Shown: positions 6,964 through 13,606 of the stretch, piece after piece | Numbering within the stretch: position 1 is the stretch's first letter | How the letters are laid out: every line of letters begins with the position of its first letter | NCBI GenBank assembly: GCA_965371445.1 | Contig: CBDUYN010000006.1 | Coordinates: 62,001 to 126,000 of the forward strand | Direction: 5' to 3' | Source of the DNA: DASWIG01 sp965371445 | Lineage (GTDB): Bacteria; Acidobacteriota; Thermoanaerobaculia; Multivoradales; J023 | DNA length: 64,000 nt | Position numbers and translations under genes: made by a program | The notes under the pieces: generated by a model | What the model was told of the DNA's origin: nothing | The model's input: the letters and a program-made list of their open reading frames with translations, nothing else | The model's database searches: none

Positions 6964-8034
6964 CTAGTCGAAATCCGAATAATCGGATCTGCGTGGCGTT
7001 AGATACTCACAAAAAAACCATTCTGTCACCCTTAAGGTGGAATTAAAGCTGATAGAGAATTCGGTAGTATCAATTCTACTTCCGACATCGCGAATGCTAG
7101 TCACAAGCCCTCCCACCTTTCCAAGCTCAACTACTATTCTCATAAAGGCAGCGATGCTAGGCGGCAACACATCGGATTTATCGTTTAGCTTTGCAAGAAC
7201 GCCTTTGAGATCGTAGCTCTTGCTGGCTTCTTGGAATTCGCGCTCAAAGACAATCCTTGCCATTCTCTCGATGATGGCGCTATTCTTAATCAGAGCCATC
7301 TTCGGATCAGAATTAAATATTAGAAGCGCGACGTGAAAATCATTGGTGTCGAATCTGCCGATTAAGCTATTGAGTTTCTGCTCCAGTTCTTTCAACTTAC
7401 ATTCAAGTAGCGATATGTCGCTAGCTATGGCTTGAGTTGCAGAATGATCATTCTTGTCAAAATGATCGAAATGGCGACTGTCACCGAGGCTATCGCAGGC
7501 GCGACGAAGAATACCCTCTTCCTCTAGGTACTCCTCGTAAAGATGGTACATATTTAACCCGGCCTTCTCCCTTACAATGTCTGGTCTTGCTGTTATTGCC
7601 TCAACAGCCTGGCCGCCAATTTTATTGACATGAAAACCAGCTAGGTCCGCCATTAGTCGCAGTAACCAGTTGGCGGGTCTCAAGATCTGTGGCACAATCA
7701 TCGAGGTCGTCCCAGAGTATGAAATTTTATGATTATCCAATCTTCTATATTCCATAATGGTCTTAGCTCGGAACCGAGGAGAGCCCAAGAACTTGGCCAG
7801 TGTGTAGAATTCGTAGTGTCCGCTTATGACAGTTGCAACCCGTTTAGACAGATGAAATTCCGCCTTGGCCATGAAGCCAGTCGCATGCCAGGCAACTTCT
7901 GTTAGCCTTTCTGTGGAGATCTTTTCTGGATATAATTGATAAAGAACCTCCCAGTTATCCCAGAGGAATGCTATTGAAGCCGAACATGCCTTCACTGTCA
8001 GGCCAGCAGAGAATTCAATCGTTTCCTTTAGCAT
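6964..8034 (-). CDS. Hypothetical protein, C-terminal HEPN/DUF4145-like region
   Basis: A 356-aa soluble protein, first gene of the island operon. The N-terminal 190 residues are unassigned and mixed alpha/beta. Around residues 205-235 there is a predicted coiled coil (LECKLKELEQKLNSLIGR). The last 110 residues (DPKMALIKNSAIIERMARIVFERE ... VTEWFFCEYL) resemble the helical DUF4145/HEPN domain that often accompanies defence proteins; the usual GN loop is replaced by KVGG. No RNase R-x4-6-H motif is evident, so an RNA- or nucleotide-sensing role is as likely as nuclease. No clear Shine-Dalgarno is present at ATG 8034. Codon use is much more AT-rich than in the flanking genes, which suggests transfer. 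Confidence 0.7.
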   Translation of the reverse strand: MLKETIEFSAGLTVKACSASIAFLWDNWEVLYQLYPEKISTERLTEVAWHATGFMAKAEFHLSKRVATVISGHYEFYTLAKFLGSPRFRAKTIMEYRRLDNHKISYSGTTSMIVPQILRPANWLLRLMADLAGFHVNKIGGQAVEAITARPDIVREKAGLNMYHLYEEYLEEEGILRRACDSLGDSRHFDHFDKNDHSATQAIASDISLLECKLKELEQKLNSLIGRFDTNDFHVALLIFNSDPKMALIKNSAIIERMARIVFEREFQEASKSYDLKGVLAKLNDKSDVLPPSIAAFMRIVVELGKVGGLVTSIRDVGSRIDTTEFSISFNSTLRVTEWFFCEYLTPRRSDYSDFD

Positions 8035-8143
8035 TCGGTTTTGCCTGGTTCTGAAGAGTGCATATGATGATGTGCCTCGAACTTACGAGGGCTTCGCCCG
8101 TCCCCACGTCTCTTTGAGTCTGGACAGGCTTGGCGGCGTTGAC

Positions 8144-8295
8144 TCTTGAGCACTGGAGCATCTGCCGGCACCAGTGGCCGCAGGAGGGGGATGTGATTCT
8201 GAGCATCGAGGGGTGACGATTCTTGAGCACTGGAGCGTCTGCCGGCACCAGTGGCCACAGGAGGGGGATGTGATTCTGAGCATCGAGGTGACGAT
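8144..8295. repeat. Two tandem copies of a 77-bp repeat
   Basis: Copy 1 (8144-8220) and copy 2 (8221-8295) start TCTTGAGCACTGGAGC and end GTGACGAT. They differ by two substitutions and a 2-bp deletion. The unit lies about 110 bp upstream of the island operon and at the border where the sequence returns to high GC. It carries no gene. There are only two copies with no spacer, so it is not a CRISPR. It could mark the integration or rearrangement end of the island. Confidence 0.85.
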
Positions 8296-8419
8296 CATGG
8301 GCGGCGTAAGACCTCCAACCTAGCCCCAAGTTTCTCCGCCCACGACCTGCGTGTCAAGTCCCCACGCCGACTCTCTACGAGATGAGGGTACTCCGGCGCG
8401 CCACTGCCGTCGCCTGAAG

Positions 8420-8606
8420 GCAGCCGCCGCGGCCATTGGCGCACGGCGGTAGACCGGAGCTCTCGCCGACGTAGCCGACGTCCTCCTTCCAGGACGTTTC
8501 GGCCGCGGCCACGTCCCGGCCGAAGACCGCGACCTCGCTGGCGTCGGGGCGCAGAAGCCCGGTCAGACAGTTCATCGTCGTCTTGCCGGCGCCGTTCGGG
8601 CCACGA
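8420..8606 (-). pseudogene. Fragment of an ABC transporter ATPase
   Basis: About 60 codons on the minus strand encode FRGPNGAGKTTMNCLTGLL and RPDASEVAVFGRDVAAAE, the Walker A region of an ABC-2-type export ATPase, followed by a degenerate GYVGESSGLPP (normally GYxPExPGLY). No Walker B, signature or start is present; the sequence breaks off at both ends. It is a remnant only. Confidence 0.75.
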
Positions 8607-8608
8607 AA

Positions 8609-8730
8609 GTGAGCCTCGAAGGCCTGCTGGAGCAGGAGCTCTCGGTCAAGGAGCTGGAGCTGGCCCGCGACATCCAGTGCCGGCTGCTGCCGCCGCCGGA
8701 GGATTACGGGACGCGGCTTCGCCATTTCCT
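8609..8730 (+). pseudogene. Fragment resembling an RsbU-type phosphatase linker
   Basis: The plus strand encodes LEQELSVKELELARDIQCRL followed by LPPPE, which resembles the coiled linker and start of PP2C/SpoIIE (RsbU-like) phosphatases. Nothing of the catalytic domain follows. It abuts the ABC fragment on the opposite strand, so this zone is a patchwork of gene pieces. The assignment rests on a short match. Confidence 0.45.
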
Positions 8731-8914
8731 CGCGCAACGAGCCGGCGCGGTTCGTGGCCGGCGACGACCGCCGTTCAGTCGTCCTCGATTTCGGGCTGGG
8801 CCGGCGGGTCACGGGGTCGAAGCGGGTGCAGGCAAGGGCCTCGAACTCGCGCTTGCCGAGCTCACCCGGTGTTGGCGGGCGAAGCTCCGGACGGCCGGCA
8901 GCAGGCGGCGCCGG

Positions 8915-9140
8915 GCCGGAGTCTTCTACAGGGTTGCGGCCTTCGAGCCGCTGACCTTCGCAATCGTCCTGGCGCTGATCGCCGTCGTTAGCGCGTGGGC
9001 GACGGCGTTGCCAGCGAACCATGCCGCGTGCACCCATTCGCTCGAAGCGATTCGCTACGAATTGGGCGTCTTGAGCGCTGGGCTGGCGCCCTTCCCGCCG
9101 TGGCCAATGCCGTCTCAGGTCCGGTGAGCTGCTCCGGTGA
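8915..9140 (+). pseudogene. ADOP permease tail fragment (direct repeat copy 2)
   Basis: Encodes GVFYRVAAFEPLTFAIVL... to HSLEAIRYE, the last transmembrane helix and C-terminus of an ADOP-type permease, in the same orientation as the copy at 4597-4823. The stop codon is changed (TAA to TTG), so the frame runs on for about 20 codons. No upstream part of the permease is present. It is directly followed by the second regulator promoter. Confidence 0.8.
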
Positions 9141-9146
9141 GGGACT

Positions 9147-9751
9147 AATTTTCAAAAAATATTGAAATCTCAATAGCTTTGGTGTATCTTCTCTCCCGTC
9201 ATGAGTGAGGTCGATGTCGTCCGCCGTGAGTTCGTGCAGCTGTGGGGATCGATGGCCGCTTTCTGGGGCATCTCGCCCACTACGGCCAAGGTCCACAGCT
9301 GGCTTCTCTCGACGACCCATCCGGCGGACACCGACGAGATCATGGACGCCTTGGAGATAAGCCGCGGTGCGGTGTCGATGGCCTGCCGCGAGCTGCGCGA
9401 CTGGGGGCTGCTCTTCTCCGAAAAGGAGCCAGGCGCGCGGCGGGTCACCTACCGGCCGGCGACGGACCCGGAGAAGGTGATCAAGAACATCATCGAGAAA
9501 CGCAAGCGCCGTGAGTGGGATCCGATCCTGGAAGGATTCCGGGAGTGGATTCCGCGGCTTGGGAACGACCCGTCACCGGAGGCCGCGGCCGTTCGCGCAC
9601 GGCTGGAGTCGCTTGAGTCGCTGGTGGCTCGGGCCGACGCGATCGTTGAGGTCTTCTTGAAGGAAGGTCTGGTCGGCCGGCTCGGTTTGAAGCTTCTGCG
9701 CAACGTGTCCCGCGACAAGAGCGCCGGGAAAGCGACGATGGAACCCGAATC
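9147..9751 (+). repeat. 605-bp direct repeat, copy 2
   Basis: Near-identical to 3826-4430 in direct orientation and 5321 bp downstream of it. Homologous recombination between the copies would delete the intervening island, including the TIR-like operon, and leave one intact regulator in front of the menaquinone genes. Confidence 0.9.
9150..9190 (+). promoter_or_regulatory. Promoter with palindromic operator, regulator copy 2
   Basis: TTTCAA-N6-TTGAAA (9150-9167) overlaps the -35 TTGAAA (9162-9167); 17 bp on lies TATCTT (9185-9190). ATG 9201 is about 4 bases after the predicted start point, so transcription is leaderless or nearly so. The spacing is the same as at 3829-3869. This promoter should drive the whole menaquinone operon. 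Confidence 0.75.
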
Positions 9752-9788
9752 GACCAAGGTCGAGGAGCTGATCCTGGAGGAGAGTTGA
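9201..9788 (+). CDS. GbsR/MarR-like transcriptional regulator (intact copy)
   Basis: A 195-aa winged-helix regulator: helix-turn-helix in ADTDEIMDALEISRGAVSMA, wing region RRVTYRPATDPEKV, then a long helical dimerisation/effector part. The fold is that of GbsR/MarR relatives found beside transport and membrane genes in high-GC bacteria. It lacks a Shine-Dalgarno and sits on a near-leaderless promoter whose -35 lies in a palindrome, so autoregulation is likely. The last codons overlap the polyprenyl synthase ATG by one base (TGATG), which makes it the first gene of the menaquinone operon and a candidate controller of quinone supply. Confidence 0.85.
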   Translation: MSEVDVVRREFVQLWGSMAAFWGISPTTAKVHSWLLSTTHPADTDEIMDALEISRGAVSMACRELRDWGLLFSEKEPGARRVTYRPATDPEKVIKNIIEKRKRREWDPILEGFREWIPRLGNDPSPEAAAVRARLESLESLVARADAIVEVFLKEGLVGRLGLKLLRNVSRDKSAGKATMEPESTKVEELILEES

Positions 9789-10993
9789 TGAACGCCGCTT
9801 TGAGCACCCAACCCACCGAGGTGACCGAACCCACCGAGCTGACCGATGAGGAGCGCGGGGCGGCCGACCGCCGGGCGGCGCCGTTGAGCGCCCCGGAGGC
9901 CGTGGCGGGACTGTCCCCTTGGGGGGATCAAGGGGGGGAGACACTGCCCGGCCGGGTCGAGCTGTTGGGTCACCTGGAGAGCCTCTGCAACGATCGGGGT
10001 CTGACGAGCCTCGCGCTGCGCCTGGGTGCGCTGATGGACTTCGTGGGCACGGACCTGGCGTCGTTCGAGACCGAGCTCGCCCGCCTGCCACGCCATCCCA
10101 ACCTGGTGGGCCGGGGCGCGACGCGTCTCCTGGACCTGGGTGGAAAGCGCCTGCGGCCGATCTGCGTGGCTCTGGCCTCGCGCCTGGGCAGCGGCTTCGA
10201 CAGCCGGGCCCTGGACCTGGCGGTGGCCGTGGAGCTGGTCCACAGCGCGACGCTTCTGCACGACGACGTGGTCGACCTGGCGGAAACGCGGCGAGGCGCG
10301 GCGACGACCCGTGCGGTTTTCGGCAACGCCGCGTCGATTTTCGCTGGCGACTGGCTGCTGGTCGAAGCCCTGCGCCGGGTCGAGCGGGCGGCGGTGCCCG
10401 GGATCCTGGTCGGGCTATTTTCGACCATCGAGGAGATGATCTTCGCCGAGTCATTGCAGTTGGAGAGCCGGGGCCGGATTCACACCGGCCGCGACGTCTA
10501 CTTCCGGGTGGTGGAGGGCAAGACGGCGGCGCTCTTTCGTTGGGCGATGCGTGCCGGCGGCCAGGCCGCCGGCCTGCGGGCCGACGAGTGCGAGGCCCTC
10601 GACGAGCTCGGCCGTCACCTGGGAATGGCATTTCAGGCCACCGACGACCTGCTCGACCTGACCGGGGACACCGCGCACACGGGCAAGGAGCTGTTCACGG
10701 ACCTGCGCGAGGGCAAGATGACCTACCCGGTGATCGTCGCCCTGGAGCGCGACGAGGCCCTCCTACCGCTGGTCGAGGAGATCCTCGCGGCGCCGCACGA
10801 CGAGCCGGTGGGCGCCGAGGTCTCCCGCCGGGTCGTCGAGATCTTGCGCCGTACCTGCGCCGTCGAGGACTGCCTGGCTTTCGCCCGCGAGTGCTCGGCC
10901 CTGGCCCGCAAGGTGCTGGAGCGGCTCCCGCAGGGACGAGCCAACCGCTCGCTCGCCACGGTCACCGAAGTCATCGTGAACCGCGATCTCTAA
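9788..10993 (+). CDS. Long-chain polyprenyl diphosphate synthase
   Basis: A 401-aa trans-prenyltransferase that makes the isoprenoid side chain of menaquinone from IPP. Both Asp-rich motifs are present: LLHDDVVDLAETRRG (first DDxxD) and DDLLDLTGD (second), with GGKRLRP upstream and YFRVVEGKTAALF in between. The first 85 residues are an extra N-terminal arm not found in IspB-type enzymes; part of it (GLSPWGDQGGETLPG) is encoded by a G-rich interspersed repeat at 9911-9945. ATG 9788 overlaps the regulator stop; GGAGGAGAG precedes it. The next genes, MenG and MenF, identify the quinone as menaquinone. Confidence 0.92.
   Translation: MNAALSTQPTEVTEPTELTDEERGAADRRAAPLSAPEAVAGLSPWGDQGGETLPGRVELLGHLESLCNDRGLTSLALRLGALMDFVGTDLASFETELARLPRHPNLVGRGATRLLDLGGKRLRPICVALASRLGSGFDSRALDLAVAVELVHSATLLHDDVVDLAETRRGAATTRAVFGNAASIFAGDWLLVEALRRVERAAVPGILVGLFSTIEEMIFAESLQLESRGRIHTGRDVYFRVVEGKTAALFRWAMRAGGQAAGLRADECEALDELGRHLGMAFQATDDLLDLTGDTAHTGKELFTDLREGKMTYPVIVALERDEALLPLVEEILAAPHDEPVGAEVSRRVVEILRRTCAVEDCLAFARECSALARKVLERLPQGRANRSLATVTEVIVNRDL
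9911..9945. repeat. G-rich interspersed palindromic repeat, copy A
   Basis: CTGTCCCCTTGGGGGG followed by ATCAAGGGGGGGAGACACT. A near-identical 36-bp sequence lies at 15995-16030, and a weaker relative at about 51276-51311. Here the repeat is inside a coding sequence and is translated into the variable arm of the prenyl synthase. Confidence 0.7.
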
Positions 10994-11008
10994 GGGGAAA
11001 ACGGAAAG

Positions 11009-11800
11009 ATGGCACTCTCCGTATCCTCCGAGGGAGCGGCAATCGGCCGCTCGCTTCACGAGCCTGGGCCGCCGCGCGGCGGATCGCCGCCAGGCGGCTC
11101 GGGGGCCATGTTCGACCGGATCGCCCGGCGCTACGACCTGCTCAACCGGGTTAATTCGTTCGGCACGGACCGCTCGTGGCGCCGCCGGGCGGTCCGCTCG
11201 CTGCGGCCTCGGCCCGGGGGGTTTTATCTCGACCTCGCCACCGGGACCGCCGACGTGGCGCTGGAGATCCTGCGCCAGGAGGCCGGGGCCCGGGTCCTGG
11301 GGCTCGACCCGTCGCCGGGCATGCTGGAGGTCGGCCGCCGTAAGGTCGAGGCCGCGGGTCTCGGCGAGAGGATCGAGCTGCGGGAGGGGAAGGCGGAAGA
11401 GCTGGACGTCGCCGACGACTCGGTCGACGCCGTGGCCGTCGCCTTCGGCATCCGCAACGTCCCCGACCGGCCGCGGGCGCTCCGGGAGATGGCGCGCGTC
11501 ACCCGCGCCGACGGACGCATCGCGATCCTGGAGCTCACCGAGCCGCGGCAAGGCTTCATGGCACCGTTCGCCCGCTTCCACGTCCATACGCTCGTGCCTC
11601 GCCTCGGGGCGTGGCTCTCCGAAGCCCGCGAGTACCGTTACCTGGAGGAGTCGATCGCCGCCTCTCCGGCACCGGCCGACTTCCAGGCACAGATGGAGCG
11701 CTCGGGCCTGGAGGTCCTGGAGGTGCGGCCTCTCATGTTTGGGGCCTGCCACCTCTTCGTCGCCCGTCCGGCGCCAGGGGTCGGGGAGGTGGGGTCATGA
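11009..11800 (+). CDS. menG: Demethylmenaquinone methyltransferase (UbiE/MenG family)
   Basis: A 263-aa SAM-dependent C-methyltransferase for the last step of menaquinone synthesis. Family signatures are MFDRIARRYDLLNRVNSFG at about residue 34, the SAM-binding DLATGTADVALEI, AFGIRNVPDRPRALREM and LELTEPR. About 30 extra N-terminal residues rich in Gly/Pro precede the core. AAGGGGAAAACGGAAAG upstream of ATG 11009 supplies the ribosome-binding site. It lies 15 bases after the prenyl synthase and overlaps MenF (ATGA), so it belongs to one operon. Confidence 0.94.
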   Translation: MALSVSSEGAAIGRSLHEPGPPRGGSPPGGSGAMFDRIARRYDLLNRVNSFGTDRSWRRRAVRSLRPRPGGFYLDLATGTADVALEILRQEAGARVLGLDPSPGMLEVGRRKVEAAGLGERIELREGKAEELDVADDSVDAVAVAFGIRNVPDRPRALREMARVTRADGRIAILELTEPRQGFMAPFARFHVHTLVPRLGAWLSEAREYRYLEESIAASPAPADFQAQMERSGLEVLEVRPLMFGACHLFVARPAPGVGEVGS

Positions 11801-13197
11801 CCGTGACGAGCACCTTGGTCCGCGAAACGAGCTTCGCGGCGCCGGCGGTGGGCGAGTACCTCGCCCGGCAGCTCGAGCGCCACGCCGGCACCTCGGGCAC
11901 CCTGACCGTGACGGTCCCGGCTCCCGGCGCCGCTCCCGAATCGCTATTAGGCCTCGAGGGGCCCGAGCTCGGCATGGGATTCCTGTGGGATCCGCCGGCA
12001 CCTCCCTCGTTCGCCGGTGTCGGTGTCGTCCACCGTGTCGACCTGCGCGGCCACCGCCGCTTTACGGATCTCAAGGCGGCCGCCCGAAAGATCTGGGAAG
12101 CTATCCACGGCGAGACCCATCCGGACTGCCCCCCGGGGGAGCGTCGTCCGCGTCTTTTCGGCGGCTTCGCCTTTGCCGTGGGCGCGGCAACGGGGGATCC
12201 CTGGGCGCCTTTCGGCGACGGCTGCTTCACCTTGCCGCGCCTGCTCTACGAGCGCTCGCCGGGTGGCTCGACCCTGACGCTGGCGGCCGAAGGACGGGAG
12301 CTGGAGTCCTCGTCGACACGTAGCCGCCTGCTCTCCCACCTCGAGGCGGCGCTCCTGGAGCTTGCGGTCGACCGGATTCCCCTGCCCGCGACGCCGGACC
12401 TGCGCCTCGTCGAGCCGTCGCGCTCGGCCTGGGCCGAAGAGCTGGAGGCGATCCGCCGGGGTATGGCCGAAGGACGGTTCGAGAAGATCGTGGCGGCGCG
12501 CCGTACCGTCGTCGAGCTCGGCGCGCCGCTCGACACCGTGGCCGTCCTACGGCGGTTGGCCCGCGGCCTCGTCGCTTCGACGCGTTTCGCCTTCCGGCGT
12601 CCTCATGCCACGTTCCTCGGCGCGACGCCGGAGCGGTTGGTGGCGCTCCAAGGCCGGGAGCTCAGGACCGAGGCGCTCGCCGGCTCGATCGGTCACGGCC
12701 ACGCGGAAGAGCTTCTAAGAAGCGCCAAGGACCGTCGCGAGCACCAGCTCGTCGTCGACTCCATCGTTCGCCGGCTGGAACCTCTCTGCGCCGAGCTCCA
12801 CGTGGCACCGAAAGCGCGGGTCCGGGAGCTGCGCGAGGTGCTTCACCTGCAGACGCCGATTCGCGGGATTCTGGCCGAGCCACGCCACGTCCTGGAGCTT
12901 GTCGAAAGCCTCCATCCGACGCCCGCGGTGGGCGGCGTGCCGACCGACGTGGCCCTTGCCTGGATCGCCGAGCACGAGCGCGACGAGCGCGGCTGGTACG
13001 CGGCGCCGGTGGGATGGTTCGACGAGGCGGGCGACGGCGAGTTCGCGGTGGCGCTGCGCTCCTGCGTCCTGAACGGACGCCGCGCTCACCTCTACGCCGG
13101 TGCCGGCATCGTCCGTGACTCCGACCCGGAGCTTGAGTACAGGGAGACGCAGCTCAAGAAGCGAGCGCTGCTCCGCGCCCTGGGCGTCGTCGCCTGA
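11797..13197 (+). CDS. menF: Isochorismate synthase (MenF type)
   Basis: A 466-aa chorismate-binding enzyme converting chorismate to isochorismate, the entry to the classical menaquinone route. Conserved C-terminal blocks are FEKIVAARRTVVEL, ATPERLVAL, TEALAGSIGHG, SAKDRREHQLVVDSI, HLQTPIRGIL, LHPTPAVGGVP and YAGAGIVRDSDPELEYRET. The N-terminal 150 residues are the variable half typical of MenF/EntC. ATG 11797 overlaps the menG stop. Entry of the later steps (MenD and so on) is not in the window; the convergent gene at 13200 ends the operon. Confidence 0.93.
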   Translation: MTVTSTLVRETSFAAPAVGEYLARQLERHAGTSGTLTVTVPAPGAAPESLLGLEGPELGMGFLWDPPAPPSFAGVGVVHRVDLRGHRRFTDLKAAARKIWEAIHGETHPDCPPGERRPRLFGGFAFAVGAATGDPWAPFGDGCFTLPRLLYERSPGGSTLTLAAEGRELESSSTRSRLLSHLEAALLELAVDRIPLPATPDLRLVEPSRSAWAEELEAIRRGMAEGRFEKIVAARRTVVELGAPLDTVAVLRRLARGLVASTRFAFRRPHATFLGATPERLVALQGRELRTEALAGSIGHGHAEELLRSAKDRREHQLVVDSIVRRLEPLCAELHVAPKARVRELREVLHLQTPIRGILAEPRHVLELVESLHPTPAVGGVPTDVALAWIAEHERDERGWYAAPVGWFDEAGDGEFAVALRSCVLNGRRAHLYAGAGIVRDSDPELEYRETQLKKRALLRALGVVA

Positions 13198-13199
13198 GA

Positions 13200-13562
13200 T
13201 CAGAGACGCGGCATCCGGCGAGGCGAATCGCTGACGATCTCCTCGAGCCGGGAGACCCGGCGGTCGAGGCTCTGGTGGGAAGAGCGCAGGTGGCCGAGGA
13301 GCTCGTCACGGATCTCGTGACGCTCCCGGCGGCTCTCCTCGCGAAGCCGATCGATCCGCTCCCCGTTGGTCACCACACCCTCGGCGACGGTGCGGATCTC
13401 GTCGCGAGCCTGCTCGATCAGAACGTGGGTCTGGCGAATCTCGCGCCGAATCTCGCCACGCAGATCGTCTCGAACCTCGTCGATCCGACGGTCCGTCGCA
13501 TCCAGTCGCTTGTCGATCTTGCCGAATTCGCCTTGCAGGTACTCGAGCAGCTCTTGGTCCAT
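13200..13562 (-). CDS. Small coiled-coil protein
   Basis: A 120-aa, highly charged, almost wholly helical protein with heptad-like repeats of the type DKRLDATDRRIDEVRDDLR. No signal peptide or membrane segment. A textbook ribosome-binding site (GGAGGAAT) precedes ATG 13562. It ends 3 bases from menF, converging with it, and lies downstream of polB on the same strand with a 44-base gap, so it may be co-transcribed with polB. No function is recognised. Confidence 0.75.
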   Translation of the reverse strand: MDQELLEYLQGEFGKIDKRLDATDRRIDEVRDDLRGEIRREIRQTHVLIEQARDEIRTVAEGVVTNGERIDRLREESRRERHEIRDELLGHLRSSHQSLDRRVSRLEEIVSDSPRRMPRL

Positions 13563-13606
13563 ACGATTCCTCCGGAGGCAAAGGACCCTAGCACAGAATC
13601 CGTGGC

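Noticed and set aside
8144..8295. CRISPR array
   Set aside because: Only two copies, joined without spacers, of a 77-bp unit; no cas gene.
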